Counted from the stretch's first letter, positions 17,718 through 26,767 are shown. The stretch: DNA of 27,040 nt from Castellaniella sp034007085 (GCF_034007085.1 NZ_JAVERO010000018.1:1-27040); one strand, 5' to 3'. The notes: generated by a model not told the origin, from the sequence alone. Numbers and translations: made by a program.

Positions 17718-18418
17718 CAGTGCTCGCCCTCCGTGTGCGGGTCGGTGCCGGTTGTGGACGCATCGCTTTCCGCCTGCTGGCGCGCGCGCGCCAGCACGTC
17801 GCTGAGCGCGCCTTCCAGGATGCGCGGCGCCAGCGCATCATAGTCCAGCAACAGATCCAGCAGCGGTCCTTCGCTGATGTCATCGCCCTTGCGCAGGATG
17901 AACCCCTGGGCCTCCAGGCGTTTCAGATTGCCGTCCATGCGGGTCTTGCGCCCCAGCTGGGGGCCGAAGTCGGCCAGCAGCGCCTTGTACGACACCACGG
18001 GGCTGACGCTGGCCGCGCTGGGGATCGGGCGTTCGGCGGTAAACATTTCTGCCTGGCCGTCGGTTTCTGCGGTGGCGGCGCGGGCGGCCTGGCGTTCGCG
18101 CTTGGGCAGCACGATCAGCGACCACAGCAGCACCAGCAGCGAGACTGCGTCGCGCGGCAGGCGGACATTATTGTTGGCATTCAGGCCAGTTTCGCCGAAG
18201 ACCGTGGTTTCGGCGCCGCGCAGCAGGGCGACACAGACGTGATCGGCGTGAATGTTGTCGATCAGGCGCAGGCCCGACAAGGCCAGGCGATCCTGCACCG
18301 TCTGCCACAGATCGGCGTCGATCAGTGCCTGGCGCACGCGGGGATGCCGCCGGGGCAGCCAGCGGCTGGCCAGCAGTTCTGCGATCAGCAGGGCGGCGTC
18401 ATCAAGGGTTTCATGCAT
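17717..18418 (-). CDS. Kite-like subunit (JetB/MksE-like, DUF4194-type)
   Basis: Predicted 233-residue kite subunit that would dimerise and bind the kleisin and DNA in the condensin-like complex. I place the start at ATG 18418 (M-H-E-T-L-D-D), which overlaps the end of the kleisin-like gene by eight bases; an in-frame start at 18514 would overlap far more. Pattern seen: LALSGLRLIDNIHADHVCVALL (about 45-66) resembles the 'long-helix, lGL-x-L-x-D...yA-x-L' wing of DUF4194 proteins. A leucine-rich helix (92-104) and V-S-Y-K-A-L-L-x-D...L-K-R-L-E-A-Q-G-F-I (142-174) match the second winged helix. An acidic, disordered tail ends the protein. Assignment rests on gene order, size and these patterns. 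Confidence 0.75.
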   Translation of the reverse strand: MHETLDDAALLIAELLASRWLPRRHPRVRQALIDADLWQTVQDRLALSGLRLIDNIHADHVCVALLRGAETTVFGETGLNANNNVRLPRDAVSLLVLLWSLIVLPKRERQAARAATAETDGQAEMFTAERPIPSAASVSPVVSYKALLADFGPQLGRKTRMDGNLKRLEAQGFILRKGDDISEGPLLDLLLDYDALAPRILEGALSDVLARARQQAESDASTTGTDPHTEGEH

Positions 18419-19727
18419 GAGAGTCGTCCGGGAAATCGGGTTCCAGGGTGCCGGCGCTGACGAAGGCAACATAGGGGTCCTGTGTCGCCAGCAGTTCCGG
18501 CTGCAGCGTGGCATGCCAGGGGGAACGCGCCAGATCGCCCGTCAGTCCTTGCAAGGCGCGCGCCTGTTCGTCGCCCAGCAGCGGCAGCAATTGCATCCGA
18601 TAGGCCGACTGGGCGTAGCGGCCGCCCAGCACGGCATCCGTGATGGGATGGCTGCAAGGCCGCGTGCCGGGCGGCGCGGATGCAGTCCATTGCGCCAACT
18701 GCCCGATCAGGGTTTCCAGTTCTTCGGGCATGCGCAGGGCTTCCAGCGTGCCGGATTCGGCCCGCGCGGCGGGGGGCAGGCCCTGGACGCGATGCGGGTC
18801 GGGGCGGTCGCGGTCGAATTCCGCTTCGGCGACATCGACCAGTTCGTGACCGCTGATGAACACCGGGTGGGGGCTGGACGACAGGGCGTCACCCAGCAAT
18901 TCGTACAGTTCGCCGCGTGTCTGCAGCCATTGGCGGACGTCGGAACTGGTGATGCCGGTGCTGCCCAGCGTGATGCGTCGGCGGTCGGCCTGCTGCAGTG
19001 CGCGGGTGAACTGGCTGGCCATCGACAGCAGGCGCGCCTGTCCGCGCCCCAGGGCGCGTGCCTCGCGTTCCAGGCGAGGGTCGTCATGGTCGCCGCGAAT
19101 CAGCGCCGTCAGGGCCTCGCCGGCCCGTTCGACCAGTTGCAGGGCGCGTTCGAAGCGTGGCTGGGCCTCGCGCAGGCGGGCTTCCGATCCGCTGGCGATC
19201 ACGTCTGCGAATTCGTCGTGGCGCCGTGCCAACTGGGCGTGCAGATGCTGGATCTGTCCCGCGTCGGACAGGCCCAGCGCCTGGGCACCGGCCACCTGGG
19301 CAAGCAGGGCCGCCATTTCATCGTCTTCGCTGGCACTGCGCGCCAAGGGTGCCAGCAGGCTTTGAAGCTGCTGGGCGAGTGCGGACAGATGGTAATCCTG
19401 ATCAGTGGCGTCCCAGACCAGCAAGTCCAGATCGCGCAGCCGTTTGAGCGTTGCGTCCAGTGCTTCGGGCCTGAGGCTGAAGAACAGTTGGTTCAGGTCT
19501 TCTCGTTGCAGGCGGCCCTGGGGCTGCGCAGCCAGTTCCAGGAATACCCACAGGCGCAACCGCGCTGTCGCTTGCCCACCCGACAGCAGGCCGCGCAGGG
19601 CATCCAGAATGTCCAGGCGTTGCCCCAGCAGCCAGGCAAGCGGCGCCTCGGCCGCCAGCGCGGGGTCGCGAAAGTGGCTTTCGAATGAACTGGAGTCGGA
19701 TTCTTCCGGGAGGGACTGTGCATCCAT
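18411..19727 (-). CDS. Kleisin-like subunit (JetA/MksF position)
   Basis: 438-residue protein, first of the four-gene operon, at the place and size of JetA/MksF. Start chosen at ATG 19727 (M-D-A-Q-S); the frame stays open upstream through the asnB gene on the other strand, which is not coding. Seen: an N-terminal acidic segment, a probable winged-helix domain at about 55-125 (R-L-R-L-W-V-F-L-E-L ... L-K-R-L-R-D-L-D-L-L-V-W-D), a long helical middle at about 130-285, and a mixed C-terminal domain from about 290 that may hold the second winged helix. I do not see the usual DUF3375 pattern of type I JetA, so kleisin identity is inferred from context. No clear Shine-Dalgarno sequence precedes it. 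Confidence 0.65.
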   Translation of the reverse strand: MDAQSLPEESDSSSFESHFRDPALAAEAPLAWLLGQRLDILDALRGLLSGGQATARLRLWVFLELAAQPQGRLQREDLNQLFFSLRPEALDATLKRLRDLDLLVWDATDQDYHLSALAQQLQSLLAPLARSASEDDEMAALLAQVAGAQALGLSDAGQIQHLHAQLARRHDEFADVIASGSEARLREAQPRFERALQLVERAGEALTALIRGDHDDPRLEREARALGRGQARLLSMASQFTRALQQADRRRITLGSTGITSSDVRQWLQTRGELYELLGDALSSSPHPVFISGHELVDVAEAEFDRDRPDPHRVQGLPPAARAESGTLEALRMPEELETLIGQLAQWTASAPPGTRPCSHPITDAVLGGRYAQSAYRMQLLPLLGDEQARALQGLTGDLARSPWHATLQPELLATQDPYVAFVSAGTLEPDFPDDSHA

Positions 19728-19844
19728 GGCGAAACCCGGCGCGATCGTTCGCCAGGGCAGGGTGGGCAAGGGGTGAAGACCGTAAAATGTACCATGCGTG
19801 CCGGACTGACCGGTGGCCAAACGATGATCGAAGGGAAAAGCGCA

Positions 19845-21818
19845 ATGTGCGGTCTGGTGGGGTTTCTGGAAAGCGGCCATGGACACGACGCACGCGGGGC
19901 TGCGGCCATGCTCGAACGCATGGCTGGCACCATCGTGGCGCGCGGGCCGGACGATACCGGCGTCTGGACCGATGGGGCCGGTGTCGGGCTGGCCCATCGG
20001 CGCCTGTCCATCCTGGATCTGTCGGCGGCGGGCCACCAACCCATGGCCGGCCCTTCGGGGCGGCACGTGATCGTCTTCAACGGCGAAATCTACAACCATC
20101 TGGACCTGCGCCGGGAACTGGAGCAATCCGGCTTGGCGCCCGGCTGGCGCGGCCATTCGGATACCGAGACCCTGCTGGCGGGGTTCGCGGCCTGGGGCAT
20201 CCGCGCCACGGTGGAACGCTGCATCGGCATGTTCGCCTTTGCCGTCTGGGATGTTCAGGCGCGTGTCCTGACCCTGGGGCGGGACCGCCTGGGCGAAAAG
20301 CCGCTGTATTACGGCTGGCAGGGCGCCGGGAACGATGCCTGCTTCCTGTTCGGCTCCGAGCTCAAGGCGTTGCGGGCGCATCCGCGCTGCGCGGCGGAAG
20401 TCGATCGCGATGCCTTGTGTCTGCTGATGCGGCACAACTATATTCCGGCGCCGCATTCCATCTATCGAGGCATTTTCAAGTTGCCGGCAGGCTGCCTGCT
20501 GACCGTGTCGCTCGACCGGCGCGAGCCGCAGGTGGAAACCTATTGGTCGCTGGCGGACGTTGCCGTGTCCGGCAACCGCGCACCGTTTTCCGGGTCGGAC
20601 CGGGATGCCATCGATGCACTGGAGGACGTGCTGAAATCCGCCGTGCGCCAGCAGATGCTGGCCGACGTGCCGCTGGGGGCCTTTCTGTCGGGGGGGATCG
20701 ACTCGTCCACGGTGGTGGCGCTGATGCAGGCCCAGTCCTCGCGCCCGGTCAGGACCTTTGCCATCGGCTTTCACGAGCCGGGCTACAACGAGGCTGAACA
20801 CGCCCTGGCGGTCGCCCGGCACCTGGGCACCGATCACACGGAACTGTATGTCACCGCAGATCAGGCGCGAGACGTCATCCCCCGTTTGCCGGACCTGTAT
20901 TGCGAACCCTTTGCCGATGCCTCGCAGATCCCGACTTTCCTGGTGTCGCAGCTGGCGCGTCGCCACGTCACGGTTTCGCTGTCGGGCGATGCGGGTGATG
21001 AGTTGTTTGCCGGCTATGGCCGCTATGCGCGCAACAGCCGGCACTGGGGGCGGATATCACACCTGCCGCGCGGCCTGCGGCGACTGCTGGCAGGCGGCAT
21101 CCGTGTGCTGCCGTCCGGGGCCTGGGATGCTGTGCTTGGACCGCTGCGGTCCGTGTTGCCTGGTTCGCTGCGCACCGCGCCTGGCGACAAACTGCATCAG
21201 AGCGCCCGCAAGCTGTCTGCCGAGCGCATCGACGATCTGTACCTGCAGTCGATCTCGCGCTGGGAACCGGCTGGTCTGGTGGTGGACGGGCGCGAACCCG
21301 CGACCTGCCTGCATGGCAGGCCGTTGCCGCTGAATGGCCTGGATGACGTACAGCGCCTGATGGCGCTGGATGCCATCACCTATCTGCCCGACGACATCCT
21401 GGTCAAGGTCGATCGCGCTGCCATGGGCGTGTCCCTGGAAAGTCGCGTGCCGTTCCTGGATCACCGGGTGGTGGAATTTGCCTGGCGGATTCCGCAATCC
21501 ATGAAACTGCGCGATGGCACATCCAAATGGATTCTGCGGCAGGTGCTGTACCGGCATGTGCCGCGTGCCTTGATCGAACGGCCCAAGAAAGGCTTCAGTG
21601 TGCCGATCGGGGATTGGCTGCGGGGCCCGTTGCGCGACTGGGCGGAAAGCCTGCTGGACGAATCGCGTCTGCGGCACGAGGGGTATTTTGATCCGGCGCC
21701 GATCCGGCGCGTCTGGGCGGAGCACCTGTCGGGGCGCCGCAATGCGCAATACCCGCTTTGGGGCGTGCTGATGTTCCAGGCGTGGCTGGAGAATAAGGCC
21801 AGAGTGGGGGAGTATTAG
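19845..21818 (+). CDS. asnB: Glutamine-hydrolysing asparagine synthase (AsnB family)
   Basis: ATP-dependent amidotransferase: glutamine ammonia is passed to an activated carboxylate, aspartate in classic AsnB. The start must be ATG 19845 because the mature N-terminal Cys2 (M-C-G-L-V-G-F) is the glutaminase nucleophile. AAGGGA at 19831-19836 is a good ribosome site. 657 residues. Glutaminase domain: A-R-G-P-D-D-T-G, L-A-H-R-R-L-S-I-L-D, F-N-G-E-I-Y-N, H-S-D-T-E-T. Synthetase domain: PP-loop LSGGIDSSTV with Ser at about 282, and later V-S-L-S-G-D-A-G-D-E-L-F-A-G-Y. C-terminal D-D-I-L-V-K-V-D-R-A-A-M is also typical. Long AsnB copies of this kind are common in O-antigen and exopolysaccharide loci, where the true acceptor may be a sugar acid. 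It is divergent from the condensin-like operon. Confidence 0.92.
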   Translation: MCGLVGFLESGHGHDARGAAAMLERMAGTIVARGPDDTGVWTDGAGVGLAHRRLSILDLSAAGHQPMAGPSGRHVIVFNGEIYNHLDLRRELEQSGLAPGWRGHSDTETLLAGFAAWGIRATVERCIGMFAFAVWDVQARVLTLGRDRLGEKPLYYGWQGAGNDACFLFGSELKALRAHPRCAAEVDRDALCLLMRHNYIPAPHSIYRGIFKLPAGCLLTVSLDRREPQVETYWSLADVAVSGNRAPFSGSDRDAIDALEDVLKSAVRQQMLADVPLGAFLSGGIDSSTVVALMQAQSSRPVRTFAIGFHEPGYNEAEHALAVARHLGTDHTELYVTADQARDVIPRLPDLYCEPFADASQIPTFLVSQLARRHVTVSLSGDAGDELFAGYGRYARNSRHWGRISHLPRGLRRLLAGGIRVLPSGAWDAVLGPLRSVLPGSLRTAPGDKLHQSARKLSAERIDDLYLQSISRWEPAGLVVDGREPATCLHGRPLPLNGLDDVQRLMALDAITYLPDDILVKVDRAAMGVSLESRVPFLDHRVVEFAWRIPQSMKLRDGTSKWILRQVLYRHVPRALIERPKKGFSVPIGDWLRGPLRDWAESLLDESRLRHEGYFDPAPIRRVWAEHLSGRRNAQYPLWGVLMFQAWLENKARVGEY

Positions 21819-21868
21819 AATTCTGGTTATGGCTCTTTGAGTTCGTGTGAAATTGAAATGAGGAAGAC

Positions 21869-22657
21869 ATGAAGCTTGGTCGCCAACAGATCTATGAACA
21901 GGCCATGCAAGTGCTTGAGGCAAACCCGCAGGGGATACGATGGGCTGATCTGGTCAGAGAGGTTGAAAAGGAGGCGCCCGGCACGCCGCGCAACAGTATT
22001 CGTGGTGCTGTTCATGCTTTTCTGAAGAAGGAGACCCTCAAAGTGATGAAGGTCGCTCGTGGAACGTATCGGCTCGTCAAATTTGTCGATGCAGATGATG
22101 CTCAGGCCAGTGCCGAGGAACATAAGGTGGATATAGCCCTGTTTCAGGCCGGTTTGCCGTCATCAGAAACTCTGACCGAACAGGATTTCTACCAAAGCTT
22201 CGCGGATTGGCTGGAAGAAAACGATGATGCTACAGTGGCGGCACCTCTTGGCGGCAGTGTTCTGGGGGGGAAGTGGGGAACTCCTGATGTACTTGGAATC
22301 TTGAAACCCCGAGCACAGGACATCTTCAAGTTCGAGCCGCAGATCGTTTCAGCAGAAATCAAAGCAGTGCCTAACCAGCCTGTGGTGGCTTTTGGACAGG
22401 CTGTTGCCTATCGCCTTTTTTCACATCGAAGCTATATCGTGGTTCCGGACTCGACGGGCAGTGATGATATGAGCCGTCTGAAGTCGTTGTGCAGCATTCA
22501 TGGCGTTGGCCTGGTGACTTTCGTATTGGATAAGAATCAGCCGGATTACACGGTTATCGTGCTTCCGGTGAATGCCTCGCCAGATATGTTTTACGTGAAC
22601 AGCATGCTGGAACGGCTTAAATCGTCCGAGCCTGAATTGTTGAATAAACTGTTCTGA
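21869..22657 (+). CDS. Winged-helix plus PD-(D/E)XK nuclease-like protein
   Basis: 262-residue protein of unknown function. Residues ~1-72 look like a winged helix (I-R-W-A-D-L-V-R-E-V ... A-R-G-T-Y-R-L-V). Residues ~103-195 fit a PD-(D/E)XK nuclease core: a helix with Glu104 (E-Q-D-F-Y-Q-S-F-A-D-W-L), Asp140 in W-G-T-P-D-V-L-G, the pair Glu163-Ile-Lys165, and Gln177 in F-G-Q-A-V-A-Y-R-L-F followed by a Y-I-V-V-P-D strand. That spacing matches restriction-type nucleases. GAGGAAG directly ahead of ATG 21869 is a good ribosome site. Base composition is visibly lower (50-58 % GC in four 60-base stretches I counted) than the flanks, which suggests transfer. It follows asnB by 50 bases on the same strand. 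Nuclease activity is inferred only. Confidence 0.7.
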   Translation: MKLGRQQIYEQAMQVLEANPQGIRWADLVREVEKEAPGTPRNSIRGAVHAFLKKETLKVMKVARGTYRLVKFVDADDAQASAEEHKVDIALFQAGLPSSETLTEQDFYQSFADWLEENDDATVAAPLGGSVLGGKWGTPDVLGILKPRAQDIFKFEPQIVSAEIKAVPNQPVVAFGQAVAYRLFSHRSYIVVPDSTGSDDMSRLKSLCSIHGVGLVTFVLDKNQPDYTVIVLPVNASPDMFYVNSMLERLKSSEPELLNKLF

Positions 22658-22739
22658 CATCCGCCGGCTGACTCTCCCTGCATTTCTCTTACGTCTCGGA
22701 TAAATCGGGACCGGGCGCTTGGCAGCTCTTTAAATCTGA

Positions 22740-24422
22740 CTAGGGCGCATCCAGGTCATTGTGCCGGGTTTCCTTGACGAACAGCAGGCCCACGACCAGC
22801 GTCATCGCGCACACCGCGATCGGATACCACAGGCCGTCGTAGATATTGCCGGTGGTGGCTACCGTGGCGAAGGCCACCGGGGGCAGGAAGCCGCCGAACC
22901 AGCCGTTGCCGATGTGATAGGGCACGCTCATGGAGGTATAGCGGATGCGCGTGGGGAACATCTCCACCAGCATGGCGGCGATCGGCCCGTAGACCATGGT
23001 GACCTGCAGCACCAGGAAAAACAGCAGCAGCAGCACCATGGTGAAATTGATCTGGGATGGATCGGCGTAGGCGGGATAGCCATGGCTGCGTACAGCCTGG
23101 CGCAGGGTGTCCTGCAGCGCGGCGTTGCGGCGTGCGAATTCGGCGCGTGGCAGCGCGGTGCCATCGAATGCGTCGATGCGCTGGTCGCCCACCAGGGCGT
23201 AGGCCGTGGCGCCTTCCGGGGCGGGCTGGTTGATGTAGTGCACCGAATGGCTGGCCATGAACGTCTTGAGCAGGTCGCAGGCGCTGGTAAAGGACGCGAT
23301 GCCCACCGGATTGAATTGCAATGAGCAATCCTTTGGATTGGCGACGATGTATACCGGGGCCTGCTTCTGGGCGCGTTCCAGGGCAGGGTTGGCGTAATGG
23401 GTCAGGCCCTTGAAGACGGGGAAATAGCTCAGGGCGGCAATCAGGCAGCCTGCCATGATGATGGGTTTGCGTCCGATCCGGTCTGACAGAGCGCCGAATA
23501 TCAGAAAGAACGGACAGGCCAGCAGCAGGGCCAGGGCCACCAGGATATTGGCGATGTTGGCTTCTACGCCCAGGGTTTCGGTCAGAAAATACAAAGCGTA
23601 GAACTGGCCGGTATACCAGACCACGGCCTGGCCGGCGGTCAGGCCGATCAGGGCCAGCAGGATCAGGCGCAGGTTGCGCCAGCGCCCGAAGGCTTCTTTG
23701 ATGGGCGCGCGCGAGACCAGGCCTTCGCTTTTCATGCGGGTGAAGGCGGGTGATTCGTGCAGGCGCAGCCGGATCCAGACCGAAATCACCAGCAGCAGCA
23801 CGGAAATCAGGAACGGCACCCGCCAGCCCCAGGCGTCGAAGGCTTCCTGCCCCAGCGTGGCCCGAGTGCCTAGGACCACGACCAGCGACAGGAACATGCC
23901 GGTGCTGGCCGTGGTCTGGATCCAGCTGGTGAAGAAACCGCGTCGGCCTTGGGGCGCGTGTTCGGCCACGTAGACGGCCGCGCCGCCGTATTCTCCGCCC
24001 AGGGCCAGCCCCTGCAGCAGGCGCAGCAGCAGCAGGATCGTGGGGGCGGCCGTGCCGATCGAGGCCGACGAAGGCAGCACGCCGACCAGAAAGGTGGACA
24101 TGCCCATGATCAGGATCGAGATCACAAAGGCGTACTTGCGCCCGACCATGTCGCCCAGCCGGCCGAACACCAGCGCACCAAAGGGCCGCACGGCGAAACC
24201 GGCTGCGAAGGTCAGCAGGGCAAAAATGAAGCCCGCCGTGGAATTCAGGCCGGAAAAAAAGTGCTGGGCGATCACGGCCGCCAGGGAACCGTAGACATAG
24301 AAGTCATACCATTCGAAGACGGTGCCCATCGAGGACGCCAGGATGACGCGGCGTTCTTCGTGGGTCATGGGGCGATGGGCATCGTCCAGCGCGTCGTGCG
24401 GCATGGGGCGGGCTCGGATCAT
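22740..24422 (-). CDS. MHS-type MFS transporter with large TM9-TM10 periplasmic loop
   Basis: Twelve-helix inner-membrane symporter of the metabolite:H+ symporter group (KgtP/ShiA/ProP relatives), probably importing a carboxylate or similar small metabolite. Start ATG 24422 chosen because it overlaps the sensor kinase TGA (ATGA); later ATGs at 24404 and 24368 also fit. 560 residues against about 430-500 for common members. Signatures: F-E-W-Y-D-F-Y in TM1, G-R-L-G-D-M-V-G-R-K between TM2 and TM3, L-Q-G-L-A-L-G-G-E-Y-G-G in TM4, and S-D-R-I-G-R-K between TM8 and TM9. The extra length is a soluble insert of about 115 residues (about 340-455) with two Cys, between TM9 and TM10 and so predicted periplasmic. 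Substrate unknown. Confidence 0.88.
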   Translation of the reverse strand: MIRARPMPHDALDDAHRPMTHEERRVILASSMGTVFEWYDFYVYGSLAAVIAQHFFSGLNSTAGFIFALLTFAAGFAVRPFGALVFGRLGDMVGRKYAFVISILIMGMSTFLVGVLPSSASIGTAAPTILLLLRLLQGLALGGEYGGAAVYVAEHAPQGRRGFFTSWIQTTASTGMFLSLVVVLGTRATLGQEAFDAWGWRVPFLISVLLLVISVWIRLRLHESPAFTRMKSEGLVSRAPIKEAFGRWRNLRLILLALIGLTAGQAVVWYTGQFYALYFLTETLGVEANIANILVALALLLACPFFLIFGALSDRIGRKPIIMAGCLIAALSYFPVFKGLTHYANPALERAQKQAPVYIVANPKDCSLQFNPVGIASFTSACDLLKTFMASHSVHYINQPAPEGATAYALVGDQRIDAFDGTALPRAEFARRNAALQDTLRQAVRSHGYPAYADPSQINFTMVLLLLFFLVLQVTMVYGPIAAMLVEMFPTRIRYTSMSVPYHIGNGWFGGFLPPVAFATVATTGNIYDGLWYPIAVCAMTLVVGLLFVKETRHNDLDAP

Positions 24423-25870
24423 GTGCGGGTCCTGGGCATGTCGTCGCGGGGAAAGGAAACGCGCAGCCGGGTGCCGGCACTGACCGGATCGTGGCGGTTG
24501 CCAGGCGGCAGGAAGGCGATGGTGGCGTGGTGATGTTCGGCGACCTCGCGCACGATCGCCAGGCCCAGGCCGCTGCCTTCGGCGCCATGGCCCAGAATCC
24601 GGTAGAAGCGGTCGAAGACCCGGGATTGCTCTTCGGGCGGGATGCCGGGGCCGGAGTCCTGGACTTCCAGGCAGACCCGGTCGCCTTCGGGCAGGGCGCG
24701 CACCGTGACTTTGCCGCCCCGGGGTGTGTAGAGCAGGGCGTTGTCGATCAAGTTGTTCAGCAGTTCGCGAATCATCACCGCATTGCCGAAGATCGGCAGG
24801 GGTGTGCCGGGCGATTCGAATCCCAGGTCGATGTGGCGCTGCAGGGCGGTCTCGACCCATTCCAGGGTGCAGGCCTCGGCCAGGGACTGCAGATCCAGCC
24901 GTTCGGTGTGCCGTGTCTGGGTGGGGTCGATGGATTCTGCCCGCGCCAGCAGCAGCAATTGGTTCACCAGCCGGGTGGCGCGCTGGGATCCGGCGATCAG
25001 TTGCTGCAGGCTGGCGCGCATGCGTGCGGGTTCCTGTTCGCGCAGGGCCAGTTCGCACTGGGTACGGATACCGGCCAGTGGGGTTTTCAGCTGATGGGCC
25101 GCGTTGGCGACGAATCGACGTTGAGATTCGATGGAATCCGACAGGCGCAGCAGCACACTGTTCATCGCGGCAATCAGCGGCACGATTTCCGCTGGCGCCA
25201 GGTCATCGCGGATGGGGGACAGGTCGCTGGGTTTGCGCCGCTGCATCAGTTCCTGCAGCAGGCTCAGGGGTTCCAGACCCTGGGTCAGGCCCAGCCCGGC
25301 CAGCATGGCGGCCAGGGGCAGGATGATGAGCTGGGGCGTCAGCATGCCGGTCAGGATTTCCTGCTGCAACGTGGCGCGCGCCTCGGCGGACTCGGCCACC
25401 ACGGTCAGGAAGCCGGTGCCGTCGCGGTCGCGTCCACCCCAGACGTAGGCCAGGCGGATGGATTGGTGATCCCGGGATGCGTTGCGAAAGCGGATCTGGT
25501 CGATGTCGTAGTCCCAGTTTTCCGGGGTGGGAATGGCGGGGTCGCCCGCCAGCAGGTGGCCGTTGGCATCCAGGATCTGCCAGCTGGTGGCGGCTTCGTC
25601 CGTGCCTCCGGCCAGCACCGTACGGGCCGATTCCGACAAGGTCACGCCCTGGGCCAGGCGCTGCTGCTCGACTTCGTGGCGCAGCAGGCGCAGATGACTC
25701 GACAGCGTCCGGTCGTAGGGCGAATTGGCGATGTTCAGGGAAATGAAGTAGGTGATGACGATGCCGATCGACCACAGGACGAACAGCGGGACAATCATCC
25801 ACAGCAGAATGCGGCCCAGCAGGGTCGCATGTCGGCGGCGGGGGCTGCGCGATACCGGGGCTGCGAACAT
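24419..25870 (-). CDS. Sensor histidine kinase, TctE-like
   Basis: Inner-membrane sensor that phosphorylates the response regulator encoded just upstream. 483 residues. TM1 at about 22-44 and TM2 at about 174-195 enclose a ~130-residue periplasmic sensor of the 2CSK_N type seen in TctE-like kinases. A linker follows, then the H-box A-N-A-A-H-Q-L-K-T-P-L-A-G with His259. The ATPase domain shows N-N-L-I-D-N-A-L (N box), D-S-G-P-G-I-P (G1), F-D-R-F-Y-R (F) and G-S-G-L-G-L (G2). All catalytic motifs are intact. ATG 25870 is 16 bases after the regulator gene and has no good ribosome site. Its stop overlaps the transporter start, so the kinase probably senses a substrate of that transporter. TctE controls tricarboxylate uptake in Salmonella; the ligand here is unknown. 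Confidence 0.92.
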   Translation of the reverse strand: MFAAPVSRSPRRRHATLLGRILLWMIVPLFVLWSIGIVITYFISLNIANSPYDRTLSSHLRLLRHEVEQQRLAQGVTLSESARTVLAGGTDEAATSWQILDANGHLLAGDPAIPTPENWDYDIDQIRFRNASRDHQSIRLAYVWGGRDRDGTGFLTVVAESAEARATLQQEILTGMLTPQLIILPLAAMLAGLGLTQGLEPLSLLQELMQRRKPSDLSPIRDDLAPAEIVPLIAAMNSVLLRLSDSIESQRRFVANAAHQLKTPLAGIRTQCELALREQEPARMRASLQQLIAGSQRATRLVNQLLLLARAESIDPTQTRHTERLDLQSLAEACTLEWVETALQRHIDLGFESPGTPLPIFGNAVMIRELLNNLIDNALLYTPRGGKVTVRALPEGDRVCLEVQDSGPGIPPEEQSRVFDRFYRILGHGAEGSGLGLAIVREVAEHHHATIAFLPPGNRHDPVSAGTRLRVSFPRDDMPRTRT

Positions 25871-25886
25871 GGCGGGAGATGCGCCG

Positions 25887-26588
<702 letters not shown>

Positions 26589-26736
26589 GGCGGGAATGAC
26601 ATCCAGGGAAGGCGGGCGCTGTCGGCCCGGGTCGGGCTCATTGTGACATGCCCAGTGCTGGGGGGTCATTTAGGGTAAACGATGGGCGGTGTGCGGGCGG
26701 GCACTGGCCTGCATCGGTGCTTGGACTGTGAGCAGA

Positions 26737-26767
26737 TTGGCACATCTGTATTTCCATACAGTATAAT
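26737..26767 (+). promoter_or_regulatory. recA promoter
   Basis: -35 TTGGCA (26737-26742) and a perfect -10 TATAAT (26762-26767), spaced by 19 bases, slightly long. The LexA box fills the spacer and abuts the -10. Confidence 0.7.
26746..26761 (+). promoter_or_regulatory. LexA (SOS) box of recA
   Basis: CTGTATTTCCATACAG is a perfect CTGT-N8-ACAG palindrome of the kind bound by proteobacterial LexA. It lies between the -35 and -10 of recA, 102 bases ahead of the start codon, so recA should be derepressed by DNA damage. Confidence 0.92.

Noticed and set aside
12675..17843. A 5.2 kb plus-strand open frame (1,722 codons) antisense to rfbA, the Toprim gene and the SMC ATPase gene
   Set aside because: It crosses three well-supported genes and two gaps, and its translation shows no domain pattern. 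Long stop-free antisense frames are normal at this GC content and codon use.
19728..19844. Possible divergent promoters between the kleisin-like gene and asnB (TAAAAT at 19783-19788)
   Set aside because: No -35 hexamer at proper spacing on either strand, so I cannot support a specific promoter although one must exist nearby.
19728..21044. Upstream extension of the JetA-position frame to 877 codons
   Set aside because: The extra part runs antisense through asnB, which has complete catalytic motifs. The protein start fits ATG 19727.
24423..25058. Upstream extension of the MFS transporter frame to 772 codons
   Set aside because: The extra codons overlap the sensor kinase in another frame, are rich in Arg, Pro and His, and lack transporter features. 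The ATGA overlap at 24422 marks the likely start.
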